Assembly (NCBI GenBank): GCA_015075745.1 | Contig: JABTTW010000001.1 | Span: 1,674,001-1,738,000 of the forward strand | DNA: 64,000 nt | Origin: Planctomycetia bacterium | GTDB lineage: Bacteria > Planctomycetota > Phycisphaerae > UBA1845 > UTPLA1 | Reading direction: 5' to 3' | Position numbers and translations under genes: made by a program | In this document: one piece after another, positions 50,118 to 59,417 of the stretch | Layout: each line of letters starts with the position of its first letter | Position numbering within the stretch: the first letter of the stretch is position 1 | Notes under the pieces: generated by a model | Database searches by the model: none | Told to the model about the DNA's origin: nothing | The model's input: only the letters and a program-made list of their open reading frames with translations

Positions 50118-50725
50118 GTCACCCTCCTCACGGCAAGCCGATAGATCGGCCGGCCTTCGCGCAGATACTTGATTTCAAAATTCGTCTGCACCTGCTCGTC
50201 GACCGTCCCGAACTCAGCGTCATCAAAGGGCATCACCGTAAACGCGGGGCTCGACAGGATCGCCGACTGAATCTGGCAGAAATATTCCGCGTGATCGGAC
50301 TGCGCCGCAAGCCGGCCGTTCGCCTGAAGCACACGGGCTGCCGCCTCGACAAAGTCCGGCGTGAACATCCGCCGCTTGCGGTGACGCCTCTTGGGCCACG
50401 GATCGGGATGATAAACGTGCAGCGCAAAAAGCGACGCAGGCGGCAGCCGGTGCAGGACAAACTCCTTCGCGTCGCAGCGCATGACCCGCACGTTGGACAT
50501 GCCCCAGCGCGCCATCCGATCCGCAGCGAAGCGATAATACTGATTGGCCCACTCGATGCCGAGATAGTTGCGCTCCGGATGCGCCCTGGCCTGCCGCAGC
50601 AGAAACGCGCCCTTGCCGCAGCCGATCTCAAGCTCGACGGGGCGGTCGTTGTTGAACATCGCGGGCAGGTCGGCGATGTCGCCCAATGTCTCCGGCGCAA
50701 CAGCAATGTCGTCCATGGTCGGCAT
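50114..50725 (-). CDS. trmB: tRNA (guanine-N7-)-methyltransferase
   Basis: A 203-residue SAM-dependent methyltransferase that makes m7G46 in tRNA. Motif I is LEIGCGKGAFLL; the TrmB signature YHPDPWPKRRHRKRRM follows near residue 108-123, and the C-terminal TNFEIKYLREGRPIYRL is typical. Full length. It lies 33 nt behind murJ and overlaps yidD by 4 nt, so the three form an operon. Confidence 0.93.
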   Translation of the reverse strand: MPTMDDIAVAPETLGDIADLPAMFNNDRPVELEIGCGKGAFLLRQARAHPERNYLGIEWANQYYRFAADRMARWGMSNVRVMRCDAKEFVLHRLPPASLFALHVYHPDPWPKRRHRKRRMFTPDFVEAAARVLQANGRLAAQSDHAEYFCQIQSAILSSPAFTVMPFDDAEFGTVDEQVQTNFEIKYLREGRPIYRLAVRRVT

Positions 50726-50758
50726 TCATTGATTATAAGGCGGCGACGCCCGGGGCGA

Positions 50759-52417
50759 CTACGGGCGAGGACCGGGCGTTTCTACTGCGACGGGCCGACG
50801 GCGGAGCAGCCAGTCGATTTCCTCGCTCTTGAGGATGCGGGCCAGCAGGAGATAAGCCAAGACGGCAGAGACCAGCGGCACGAATACATAGATGCACCGC
50901 GTTCCCGTTCGGCCGAGATAGGAAATGGGCCATTCCTGTGCCCACGAGAATACAAGCGAGGAAACCATCCAGACAATCGCCCCGCCCAGAAGCGTTTTGA
51001 CGGCCGACCTGGCAATCAGCCTCCCACCGATCAGCCCGCGCAGTCGCCTTCGCAGCAGCCAAAGCGACACACACACGTGCATGGCCGCGGTCGTTGACGT
51101 GCTGATGCCAAATGCCGCCTCGCGGATCGATGGATGCCAGACCAGCGACGCGCTCAGGACAATATTCAGTGCCACCAGCGACACACCAATCCACATCGGC
51201 GTCAGCGTATCTTTCAGACTGTAAAACCCGCGGAGCAGAATATGCTGGCAGCAGAACGCGGGAATGCCCACCGCGTACCACTTGAGCACCCACGCCGCCC
51301 GCCGCGTCGCATCAGGGCCGAACCGCCCGTGCTCAAAAAGCAGCGAGACGATCGGTTCGGCAAGTACGAACAGGACCACCGCCGCCGGAACGCCCTCAAA
51401 AATCGCCACGCGCATCGACTGACCAAGCGTCGACCTCAGTCCGCCGAAGTCCTGCCGGCTCGCATAAAGCGAGAACAACGGGAACACGGCGGTGGCCAGG
51501 CTGATCGCCAGCACCCCGAGCGGAAACTGATAAAGGCGCTGCGCATTGTTCACCGCGGACAGCGCCCCCTCGACCAGCGGATAGTCAAACTCGTGCCCCA
51601 TGAGCGTAAAAGAAGGCGGCGCTTTGGGGCCACGCGTCAGATAAGTACAGATGTAGGCGTCAAAGAAGACCGAGAAGAGCAGCACGCCCTGCCCCAGCAA
51701 AACCGGAAGAAACATGCGTCCGATCCGGCGCACGTCAGGATCATGAAGCCCCAGCGACAATCGAAACTCGACGCCGTGTCTGCGAAGCACCGGCAGGATG
51801 ATGAGCAGTTGAATCACGGCCGCGGCAAGCACCGTGTAGGCCACGCCGAAGATCTGCTCCTCCAGCAAATCGCCCAGCATCGGCCCGACAACCAGCACGC
51901 CGAACATGTTCATGATGTTCAACACGATCGGCATCAGCGAGGGAACGGCAAAGTGATTCAGGCAATTGAGGATGGCGGAGAACAGCGCCAGCAGGCAGAT
52001 GCCGATCATGAACGGCAGCATCACCGCCGTCAGGCCGGTCTGCAGCTCGCGCATCGCCCCTCCGGGCTTGAAGTGCCATACCACCAGCACTCCAACTTCC
52101 AATAGCACCGTGATGGCCACAAGGACCACCGTCATCAGACCCGCTACCCGCCCGAGGAGGGTCCATGCGGCGCTGCGCCCGCGCTGGTCGAGGGTCTCGG
52201 TGAAGATGGGAATGAAGATCGCCGACAAGGCCCCTTCGCCGAACAGGCGGCGAAACAGATTCGGAATGAGGAAGCCGTAGTTGAAGGCGTCCTGCACCCA
52301 CTTCTGGCCGTACACATGGTTGAGAACGATATCCCGGGCCAGGCCCGTAAAGCGCGACAAAAGCGTGCAGGCGGCAATGAGCTTGGCGGAATTCAGGTAC
52401 TTGGAGTCATGCGACAT
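50759..52417 (-). CDS. murJ: Lipid II flippase MurJ
   Basis: A 552-residue polytopic MurJ/MviN of the MOP superfamily, with about 14 membrane segments. Conserved parts are the first helix (LLSRFTGLARDIVLNHVYG), FNYGFLIPNLFRRLFGEGALSAIFIPIF with the essential Arg residues of the central cavity, and PLVEGALSAVNNAQRLYQFPLGVLAISLATAVFPL. It moves lipid II across the membrane for peptidoglycan synthesis. ATG 52417 begins just before the first helix; an in-frame ATG at 52444 is possible. First gene of murJ-trmB-yidD. Confidence 0.92.
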   Translation of the reverse strand: MSHDSKYLNSAKLIAACTLLSRFTGLARDIVLNHVYGQKWVQDAFNYGFLIPNLFRRLFGEGALSAIFIPIFTETLDQRGRSAAWTLLGRVAGLMTVVLVAITVLLEVGVLVVWHFKPGGAMRELQTGLTAVMLPFMIGICLLALFSAILNCLNHFAVPSLMPIVLNIMNMFGVLVVGPMLGDLLEEQIFGVAYTVLAAAVIQLLIILPVLRRHGVEFRLSLGLHDPDVRRIGRMFLPVLLGQGVLLFSVFFDAYICTYLTRGPKAPPSFTLMGHEFDYPLVEGALSAVNNAQRLYQFPLGVLAISLATAVFPLFSLYASRQDFGGLRSTLGQSMRVAIFEGVPAAVVLFVLAEPIVSLLFEHGRFGPDATRRAAWVLKWYAVGIPAFCCQHILLRGFYSLKDTLTPMWIGVSLVALNIVLSASLVWHPSIREAAFGISTSTTAAMHVCVSLWLLRRRLRGLIGGRLIARSAVKTLLGGAIVWMVSSLVFSWAQEWPISYLGRTGTRCIYVFVPLVSAVLAYLLLARILKSEEIDWLLRRRPVAVETPGPRP

Positions 52418-52520
52418 CGCGGCCGGAATATATCGGTGATGCATGGCCGCAACAATTTACGAATCGCCCGGCGATCAGCCATTCCGCCGGCGGCCGGAGG
52501 CAGGAAGCCGAACAAACGAC

Positions 52521-53546
52521 CTAGCGGGATTCCACAAGCGGCGCGTCCACAGCCGACATGCTCTTGATAATCAGGGGGGATTCGGGACGCCGATTCGCAT
52601 CGGTCGCCGTCTCGCCGATGCGCCGCAGCGTAGCGAGCGACTGCGGGCCGGTGATCTGCGCAAAGGCGGTGTATCGCCCGTCCCAGCCCGGCTGACGCGA
52701 CAGGCAGATGAAGAACTGGCAGCTTCCCGAATGCGGATCGCCCGGTAGAAGGGCCATGCCGACCGTGCCGATCTCAAAGGCCGTATCGTTGAACTCGGGC
52801 TCCAGCGTCAGACCGTCGGGCCGCTTGCCCTCGCCGTTGCCGTCGGGAGAACCGCCGAGGATGAACTGATTCGGCATGACCAGATGGAACACCTTGCCGT
52901 TGTAGAAACGCCGGTCGATCAGCTCCAGAAAGTTCGCAACGTGACGGGGCGCTTTTTCATACAGCAACTGGATCGTCAGCGTGCCGTACTCCGTCTCCAT
53001 CAGGACCTGCTTATAAGGCACGACCGTAACGACGACGGGAGGCGCTTCCAGCGCTCCGCCGTAGGGCTTCCACTTGAGCTCGTAAATGCCCGCCTGATGC
53101 AGCCCCGGATAAAATCGCGAAGCATCAAACCTCAGGCCCGCGACGCCGAACGGCGCCAGCGTGATGGCCGGTATCGGATACTCCGGTTTGCGCGTCACAC
53201 GGTCGCCCATGTTCGGCATCTCTTCCGAGGCAACTTCCAAAGCGCGAAACTGCGGTCCCGAAAACACATGTTCGAGAGGCAGGCCGACGCCGATGTCCGG
53301 CCGCTCCTTCCCAACCAGCGCCCCGGGAACGGAGAGCGTCACCTTTTCATCCGTCAGATTGTAAATGGCGAACTCAACGATCACCTTGCCGCCGACCGGC
53401 ACCACCGTCTTCTCCGGCCGCAACTCGGCGCGGACCATGCTCGACAGCGGCTTGTCGGGCGAGAGAGGCGCGAGCGCGTCCCCGACCGTCGGCTGAGCGA
53501 CGATACATGCCGACAAGGCGGCTAGTGTCGGGAGCAATCCCATCAT
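52521..53546 (-). CDS. Exported cyclophilin-type peptidyl-prolyl isomerase
   Basis: A 341-residue protein. A signal peptide (MMGLLPTLAALSACIVA) is followed by a beta-rich domain of about 150 residues (an Ig-like or CARDB-like fold; KVIVEFAIYNLTDEKVTL). The C-terminal part is a cyclophilin: TLTIQLLYEKAPRHVANFLEL, FHLVMPNQFILGGSPDGNGEG, SGSCQFFICL and the late W in PGWDGRYTAFAQI. The usual FHRVI is FHLVM, so one catalytic Arg is replaced by Leu, and activity may be weak. It probably helps proline isomerisation outside the cytoplasm. Confidence 0.8.
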   Translation of the reverse strand: MMGLLPTLAALSACIVAQPTVGDALAPLSPDKPLSSMVRAELRPEKTVVPVGGKVIVEFAIYNLTDEKVTLSVPGALVGKERPDIGVGLPLEHVFSGPQFRALEVASEEMPNMGDRVTRKPEYPIPAITLAPFGVAGLRFDASRFYPGLHQAGIYELKWKPYGGALEAPPVVVTVVPYKQVLMETEYGTLTIQLLYEKAPRHVANFLELIDRRFYNGKVFHLVMPNQFILGGSPDGNGEGKRPDGLTLEPEFNDTAFEIGTVGMALLPGDPHSGSCQFFICLSRQPGWDGRYTAFAQITGPQSLATLRRIGETATDANRRPESPLIIKSMSAVDAPLVESR

Positions 53547-53631
53547 GAAGGCCTCTTACGCGACAATGTGTCGATGATGCGCCCCCCACCCGGCGGGCAT
53601 GACATCGCCAGGCGCGGCGCCGCGTCCGAAC

Positions 53632-55059
53632 TCACGCACCCGATCCGCTGAGCACCGCGCTGATCGTGCGACATAGAATAAAGAAATCGAGCTTCAATGA
53701 CCAATGGTCTATATAAAACAGGTCCAGCTTCATCCATTCCTCGAAACCGATCCGATGACGACCCTTCACCTGCCAGATACACGTCAGCCCCGGCCTCATG
53801 CTCAATCGCCGACGCTGCCAGCGATCGTACCTGACGACCTCGGACGGTAGCGGCGGCCTCGGGCCGACGATCGACATATCTCCCTTGAGCACGTTGAAAA
53901 GCTGCGGCAACTCGTCGAGGCTCCATCGCCTCAGGAACTTGCCGACCGTCGTTACGCGCGGATCGTTCTCCATCTTGAAGACCGGCCCCTCGACCTCGTT
54001 CATCTTGGCCAGCTCGGTCTGCTTTGCCTCCGCGCCCAGTTCCATCGTCCGAAACTTGAGCATGGCGAATTCCCGACCGCTCAGGCCGCTTCTTCGTTGC
54101 CGAAACAGAACCGGACCCGGAGATGTCGCCTTTATTGCCAGCGCGCATAAGAACATTATCGGCGCTACCAGAATGATCCCGATAACCGTAAGCACAACAT
54201 CCGCCGCCCGCTTGACCCACAAGAGCTCCGGCGTGTGCCGCACCGGCGAGTAGGCCAGGAGCGGGATACCGTGAAAATTCACCAATTCCGGTGTTGAGTG
54301 GCATGCCAGCGATTCCACCTGAATCTGGGCCGTGACCCCGATCTCCTCACACAATTGAACGTACGGCAGCAGCTTCGGCAGCACCTCGATCGGGGCGCAA
54401 AAAATGACCTCGTCCACGACGTTGCCGTCCAGAAACCGACCCAGTTCCTCGATGCCGCCGAGGACCGCGCCGGTGGCGAATTCAGAGCCGCTTTCTTCCC
54501 AAAAGCCCCGCAAATGGCCCAAAACCATGGGGCGTCCGAGCGCGGCCGTACGCAGGAGCCTGCGTATCCGAATCGCATCGCGGCCCGTCCCGACGATCAA
54601 GACGTGCCGTTGTTGCCGGGAGTTGATCCAACTGCCGACGATGCCTGTTATACCTCGCACCAAAAGGCTGGTCGCAGGCACCACCAAAAGCATAAAGCCG
54701 ATCTGGGCCCGGGGATACTCGATTCGGACGAACAGCAGGGCCAGTCCGGCAATCAGCAGGGCGAGGATCACATCGGCAATAATTGCCGTTCGCAGGTGCC
54801 ATCCAAAGGACCGCCATCGCTCCTGATATGACCCCATCATCCCAAGAATCACAGGCCACGCGATCGGCAGAAACACCATGACCTTCAGGTGCACCTCGCG
54901 GACGCTGCTGATCTTCCCCGGGAGAAGCTCCGGCCACGGCACGCCCATATAGAGGCGGCAGCGGATGATGTCGGCCAGCATGTAGGCGAAGAGAATCGCC
55001 GCGCCGTCCGCGACGATCATCCCCACTCGGAATTGTCGCCATAGCCTGTTCTGGGTCAT
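53632..55059 (-). CDS. Polyprenyl-phosphate sugar-1-phosphate transferase
   Basis: A 475-residue bacterial sugar transferase of the WbaP/WcaJ class. Four N-terminal membrane segments come first, then a CoA-binding-like domain (HVLIVGTGRDAIRIRRLL), a fifth membrane helix and the catalytic domain (KRAADVVLTVIGIILV, then SPGPVLFRQRRSGLSGREFAMLKFRTM, then RRWSLDELPQLFNVLKGDMSIVGPRPP). It adds the first sugar phosphate to undecaprenyl phosphate for exopolysaccharide or O-antigen. The catalytic Asp-Glu pair is in SLDELPQ. No other polysaccharide genes are near, which is unusual. Confidence 0.9.
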   Translation of the reverse strand: MTQNRLWRQFRVGMIVADGAAILFAYMLADIIRCRLYMGVPWPELLPGKISSVREVHLKVMVFLPIAWPVILGMMGSYQERWRSFGWHLRTAIIADVILALLIAGLALLFVRIEYPRAQIGFMLLVVPATSLLVRGITGIVGSWINSRQQRHVLIVGTGRDAIRIRRLLRTAALGRPMVLGHLRGFWEESGSEFATGAVLGGIEELGRFLDGNVVDEVIFCAPIEVLPKLLPYVQLCEEIGVTAQIQVESLACHSTPELVNFHGIPLLAYSPVRHTPELLWVKRAADVVLTVIGIILVAPIMFLCALAIKATSPGPVLFRQRRSGLSGREFAMLKFRTMELGAEAKQTELAKMNEVEGPVFKMENDPRVTTVGKFLRRWSLDELPQLFNVLKGDMSIVGPRPPLPSEVVRYDRWQRRRLSMRPGLTCIWQVKGRHRIGFEEWMKLDLFYIDHWSLKLDFFILCRTISAVLSGSGA

Positions 55060-55446
55060 GGATATTTTGCGACCTCTGACGGTGTGCGAGTTCGAGTCTG
55101 CCGCGACGACGGCGGCGATCGCGAGGCGCCGTCAGGTATCAGGTCTGCTCCCAAGCGGATTCTAAGCGCCCCGATTCCCTCGAACAAATGCCGACCTATC
55201 TCAGCGAGCGGGCCCTGCGAATTCAAAGAGCAGTTTCCACCGAAACTTAACCCCTCACTCACCCGACCATAACGGCCACCGGCTACAAGAATTGCACCTT
55301 TTACGGCTCCACCCAAGTCACCCTTCGCCGTTCTGACCGCGACAATCAGGGCGGCCACTTCTTTTTTTGCGCAGTCGATTCAGCGGCCCCTTTCTTAAGG
55401 TGGCAGGGCTCCGGTTGCCGGCGGCGTCCCAATGGCTGAGCCGCCC
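55060..55446. other. Intergenic region upstream of the sugar transferase
   Basis: 387 nt without a convincing gene. A short run of T (near 55362) and an A/T-rich stretch around 55225-55300 could be part of the promoter of the minus-strand sugar transferase. Short frames here have no coding bias. Confidence 0.4.
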
Positions 55447-55863
55447 CTAACCGTGCTGCTCCGCCGCGTGAAAAATCTCATCCGGAATCGGAATCAACTT
55501 GCCCGCGCGGTCAATGCAGGCCAGCGTGCTCTTGGCCTCGCAGAGCAGTCGATCGCCGCGGCGCAGCGTATAGGCGTGGTCGATGCGCGCCCGCGTCATG
55601 CGCTCGATCTTCGTGGTCAGTGTCAGTTCGTCGTCGTAATAGGCCGGCGCGCGAAACTGCACCTCGATCTTCGCGACGGCGAAGAGCACCCCCGCCGCCT
55701 CCAGGTCACGATATCGAAACCCGGCCAGGCGCAGCAGCTCCGTTCTCCCCATCTCGAAATACTCGAAGTACTTGGAGTGGTGCAGATACCCCATGGGGTC
55801 GCTTTCCGCGTAGCGCACGCGAATGGATAAGTCGCAGGTCGTCGGCGGTTTCGTCGCGTTCAT
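55447..55863 (-). CDS. Hotdog-fold acyl-CoA thioesterase (4HBT/YbgC-like)
   Basis: A 138-residue thioesterase. The motif VRYAESDPMGYLHHSKYFEYFEMGR (given here only as a signature region around residues 17-40) has the catalytic Asp22 and the HHxxYxxYxExGR helix of YbgC/4-hydroxybenzoyl-CoA thioesterases. Later strands (VAKIEVQFRAPAYYDDELTL, TRARIDHAYTLRR) complete the hotdog fold. Substrate unknown. Start ATG 55863; the frame extends ten codons upstream. Monocistronic. Confidence 0.85.
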   Translation of the reverse strand: MNATKPPTTCDLSIRVRYAESDPMGYLHHSKYFEYFEMGRTELLRLAGFRYRDLEAAGVLFAVAKIEVQFRAPAYYDDELTLTTKIERMTRARIDHAYTLRRGDRLLCEAKSTLACIDRAGKLIPIPDEIFHAAEQHG

Positions 55864-56420
55864 GCCGACATTGTCAACACGCCGCAGGGCCAACGCAACC
55901 CGACCGCGGCCCCCTGTCCCAGCCTCCCATGCGCGCGCACGTTGAGCAAGATTTCATAGATGGAGATCGATCCAACGATGACCCGCGAGGTAGCGAGTGA
56001 TGATTCCGGTGCAGGAAACCTCAAGCCCCCAGGTCCCAGGCCTGTTTCGCTCATTTTTCACCCAAATGGCCAGCCGCCCCAACACATGCCTGCCACAACA
56101 CTTGCCAGCGCCGCCAAACTTTTTTCGCCTATTGTCACCTTCAAATCTTCGCATCGCCGCGCCCCCGATCCGAGCCGCGCGCGTCAGCAAGCGGTACCAG
56201 AAAAGCCGGAAACCCGATCGCACTCAACGCCAACCGCCGACGCAATCTGTGTCACCGCCCTTGCATTTTCCTGGACCCTCTCGAATGCCCCCCCGCAACC
56301 CCGCCGCCGCTCACCATTTCGACGTTTCGACTTTTCGACGTTTTCACCAATCGCCCCAACCTGCGCCCGGTACAAGTGTTGCCACAATCCCCGAAGGCCG
56401 TGTGTCACCTTATGTCACCT
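55864..56420. other. Gene-free intergenic region with repeats
   Basis: 557 nt in which open frames exist on both strands but have poor codon bias. It contains the second copy of the 21-nt repeat (56401-56421) next to the end of the kinase gene and a short tandem of CGACGTTTCGACTTTTCGACG near 56327-56347. Confidence 0.5.
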
Positions 56421-56421
56421 T
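56401..56421 (-). repeat. 21-nt repeat, copy 2 (inverted)
   Basis: Exact reverse complement of 30143-30163. It touches the last base of the kinase-TPR stop codon. Beyond the 21 nt, both copies keep weak similarity on the side away from the TAA-core (GTTGGGGCG about 50 nt further on in each), which suggests a longer, degenerate element. Confidence 0.6.
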
Positions 56422-59411
56422 CAATCCGGCACGCCCTCAGCAGGCGCCGAGGCCGGTTTCGGCCTCGACTTCTCGCGCCACTGTCTCGCAAGCTCGTCGT
56501 AGCCCTCGTCCGGCGAGACACGGTGCTTTTCCTCGTAGAGCCGCACATAGGCGTTAATAAAGGTGCCGCGAAGATACGACGGCAGCCCATCCATGCCGGG
56601 CGATGCGCTCATCTCGGCCAGAATCGCCTCCGCCTCGGCGGTCTTGCCCTGCTCCGCGAGACAAAGGGCCATCCCCAGTTTGGACGAGTACATGGAGTGA
56701 TGCTTCGTCAGGGATTGCCGCGCGTAAATCTCCAACGCCTCGCGAAAGTACGGCTCCGCGCCGGCGGGGTCTTTCTGCTTAAGGAGCTGATAACCCATGT
56801 TCGATTCGCTCAGGGCGACGTCCGGATGGTCGTCGCCGAGTATGCTGCGTCGCACATCCAGCGCCTCGCGGAGGAGCGGTTCGGCCGCGGCGAGGTCGCC
56901 GGACAACTGATACATCATCGCCAGGTTATTCACATTAATGATGACATCCGGGTGGTCATCGCCCAGCAGTTTGCGATTCATCGCCAGGGCCTCGCGCGCC
57001 AGCGCGATGGCCGTGGGCATGTCGTCCATATCCATGACGGTCGCGGCGAGGTTGTTCAGGCAAGTCGCAATAACCACGTGCTCTTCGCCAAGCACCTTGT
57101 GGTACATGTCGATCGTCTCGCGGAGACACTTCTCCGTGGAGACAAAATCATCGCGGTTGTGATAGACGCCGGCGAGGTTCAACAGGCTGTCGGCGACTTC
57201 CTTGCTGCCTTCCGGAAACAATCTCCTGCGGAGGTCGAGCGATTCACTGATGAGCTTTTCCGCCTCGTCGAGTTCACCCGTGGTGAGCAAAAGGCCGCCC
57301 AGATCGTTCAGGATTTGCGCGAGGGTCCGGTTAGGTGTCTCGGGCAGCGCCCGCGCCTGGGCCAAAGCCTCTCGAAACACGGCCTCGGCCCCGGCCATGT
57401 CGCCTTGCTCGTAGCGGCTGATGGCGATATTGCTGCGAGCGATGATCGTCCTTTCGTTTTGAATTCCCAGACCGGACTCGTAGAGGCCCAGCGCCTCCCG
57501 CCGCACCACCTCATCCTCACGGTTTTTCCCCTGAGCGCCGAGCACCGACGAAAGCTCCGACAGGGCATCGGCCAGCAGGACTACATCTACAGGGTCATTC
57601 GCTCGGCGCAGTTCAACGGCCCGGCGCAAGGCGGGCTCGGCGTCTTCGTTAAGGCCGAGGGTTCGAAGAATCGTGCCGAGTGTAAACAGCAACTCCGACT
57701 GAACACGCGGCTGGTCAGCGAACTTCGTCTCGACAAGCTCGATGTCGCGGCTCAGGACGTAATCACCGAGGACGCGCCGGGCGACATCCACCGCCTGGAC
57801 CGGTTCGACGATGTCGGCGTACTGCTGGATCTGCTCGCTGATTTCGGCATCGGTGAGTTTCCGCCGATCGGGCCACTTTCCGACAAAGCGTCGGCGCAGG
57901 CTCTCTTCCACCTGCTTGCGAAACAGCTCCTTGAAACCGGCCCCCAGCGCCTCCACGTTGATGCCGGAAAACAGCTCAGATTGAAACTCGGCGACTTGGC
58001 GCGTCTCAGCGGAACGCCGATCGGCCAATGCCCGCTGGGCCGCTTCGGACTCCAGGGCCCGGGAGGCTCGGATCGCAAACCCGATCGAGACGATCGTGGA
58101 AACGATCATCGTCAGAATCATCGCCCCGCCGGCGATGACGGCCCGCCGATGACGCCGGTAAATCTTCTTCAACTTATAAGCCCTGCTCGGCGGACTCGCC
58201 GAAACCGGCTTGTGAGTCAGGAAGGCCGAGACATCGTCGGCGAGTGCAACGGCGGTGGCATATCGTCGGGTGCGCTCCTTCTCCAGGCACTTCATGACGA
58301 TCCAGTCCAGATCGCCCTGGAGCGACCGGGTCAGCGCCAGCGGCTCCATGCGCCGGCGCTCCGCGATCTCCGAGATGGCGTCCGTCGAAGGCTCGTCCGA
58401 AGTCTCCGATCGCGGCAGTACGGTGATGTTCGACGAGTTACCCAGCGTGCGCAAGCGCGTGCTGGGCCGGGGCGGCTCCTCGTCGCGGATGATGCGCTGG
58501 ATCTCAGCCAGCGGCGAAGAACGGAGCCTTCGGCTGTCAAACGGCGGACCACCGGCCAGCAGTTCGTAAAGAAGCACGCCCAGCGAATACACGTCACTGC
58601 GCGTATCGATGTCGATCCCCGAGACTTCGGCCTGCTCGGGACTCATGTATTCCGGCGTACCGACCAGTTGATGCAGCTCGGTGAAGTACGTCTTGTCGGT
58701 CAGTCGGACTTCCGTGGCCTTGGCGATGCCGAAGTCGATGACCTTCGGCAACGGCCGACCATCGGCGGAAGTCACCAACACGTTCGACGGCTTCAGATCG
58801 CGATGGATGATGCCCTTCTGATGGGCGTGCTGCACGGCGAAACAAATGTCGCGGAACAAAGTCAGCCGCTCGGCGATGGGCAGCTTCTCCCGGTCGCAAT
58901 AACGGGTCACAGGTTCGCCGCGGACCAGCTCCATGACAAAGTAAGGCCGCCCCTGCTCGGTCTGCCCGGCGTCGAGAACCCGGGCGATATTGGGATGATC
59001 CATCATGGCCAGGGCCTGGCGCTCGGCTTCAAAGCGCGCAATCACCTGCTTCGTATCCATGCCCGCCTTGATGATCTTAAGCGCCACCCGGCGGACCACC
59101 GGTTCGACCTGCTCCGCGAGAAAGACGATGCCGAAGCCGCCTTCGCCGATCTTCTGGAGGAGCTTGTAGCGTCCGATCCGCAGACCCGGTCCTTCCAGCA
59201 TCGCTCGCCCATTGACCGACTCGAAGCCCGCCCCGGTGGGGGCGTTCATGAAGCGCGGGTCGTCAAGCGTCGCGAGGAGTTCGATTGCCTCGGCGGTGAT
59301 GTCAGGATTTGCGGCGGTCGCGCGAATGACGAAGTCGCGCCGCTGCTCCGGCGGGAGCCGCGCGGCCTCCAACAACAACTGCTTGAGCTGCTCGCGACCG
59401 TTCGTGTCCAT
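56421..59411 (-). CDS. Ser/Thr protein kinase with TPR repeats
   Basis: A 996-residue membrane kinase. Residues 80-345 form a Hanks-type domain: Gly loop G89-EGGFG94, K112, HRDLKPSN with D205, DFG at 226-228 and GTPEYMSPEQAEVS. A membrane segment is at about 424-447. From 520 to 960 there are many TPR units of 42 residues with the sequence style of planctomycete kinase-TPR proteins (ALAMNRKLLGDDHPDVIIN, ALDVRRSILGDDHPDVALS). It follows 6 nt after an ECF sigma gene and is probably cotranscribed. The TPR part would be outside the cytoplasm if the topology is simple. Substrates unknown. Confidence 0.9.
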   Translation of the reverse strand: MDTNGREQLKQLLLEAARLPPEQRRDFVIRATAANPDITAEAIELLATLDDPRFMNAPTGAGFESVNGRAMLEGPGLRIGRYKLLQKIGEGGFGIVFLAEQVEPVVRRVALKIIKAGMDTKQVIARFEAERQALAMMDHPNIARVLDAGQTEQGRPYFVMELVRGEPVTRYCDREKLPIAERLTLFRDICFAVQHAHQKGIIHRDLKPSNVLVTSADGRPLPKVIDFGIAKATEVRLTDKTYFTELHQLVGTPEYMSPEQAEVSGIDIDTRSDVYSLGVLLYELLAGGPPFDSRRLRSSPLAEIQRIIRDEEPPRPSTRLRTLGNSSNITVLPRSETSDEPSTDAISEIAERRRMEPLALTRSLQGDLDWIVMKCLEKERTRRYATAVALADDVSAFLTHKPVSASPPSRAYKLKKIYRRHRRAVIAGGAMILTMIVSTIVSIGFAIRASRALESEAAQRALADRRSAETRQVAEFQSELFSGINVEALGAGFKELFRKQVEESLRRRFVGKWPDRRKLTDAEISEQIQQYADIVEPVQAVDVARRVLGDYVLSRDIELVETKFADQPRVQSELLFTLGTILRTLGLNEDAEPALRRAVELRRANDPVDVVLLADALSELSSVLGAQGKNREDEVVRREALGLYESGLGIQNERTIIARSNIAISRYEQGDMAGAEAVFREALAQARALPETPNRTLAQILNDLGGLLLTTGELDEAEKLISESLDLRRRLFPEGSKEVADSLLNLAGVYHNRDDFVSTEKCLRETIDMYHKVLGEEHVVIATCLNNLAATVMDMDDMPTAIALAREALAMNRKLLGDDHPDVIINVNNLAMMYQLSGDLAAAEPLLREALDVRRSILGDDHPDVALSESNMGYQLLKQKDPAGAEPYFREALEIYARQSLTKHHSMYSSKLGMALCLAEQGKTAEAEAILAEMSASPGMDGLPSYLRGTFINAYVRLYEEKHRVSPDEGYDELARQWREKSRPKPASAPAEGVPD

Positions 59412-59417
59412 TCTTGG

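Noticed and set aside
55088..55110. GTTCGAGTCTGCC stretch resembling a tRNA T-loop
   Set aside because: The bases on either side do not form a five-base-pair T stem, and no acceptor or anticodon arm can be placed.
55960..56557. Two overlapping plus-strand frames of 180-186 codons in the thioesterase-kinase gap
   Set aside because: They are Pro/Arg/Ser-rich, with no third-position bias and no Shine-Dalgarno, and they cross the 21-nt repeat and the kinase 3' end.
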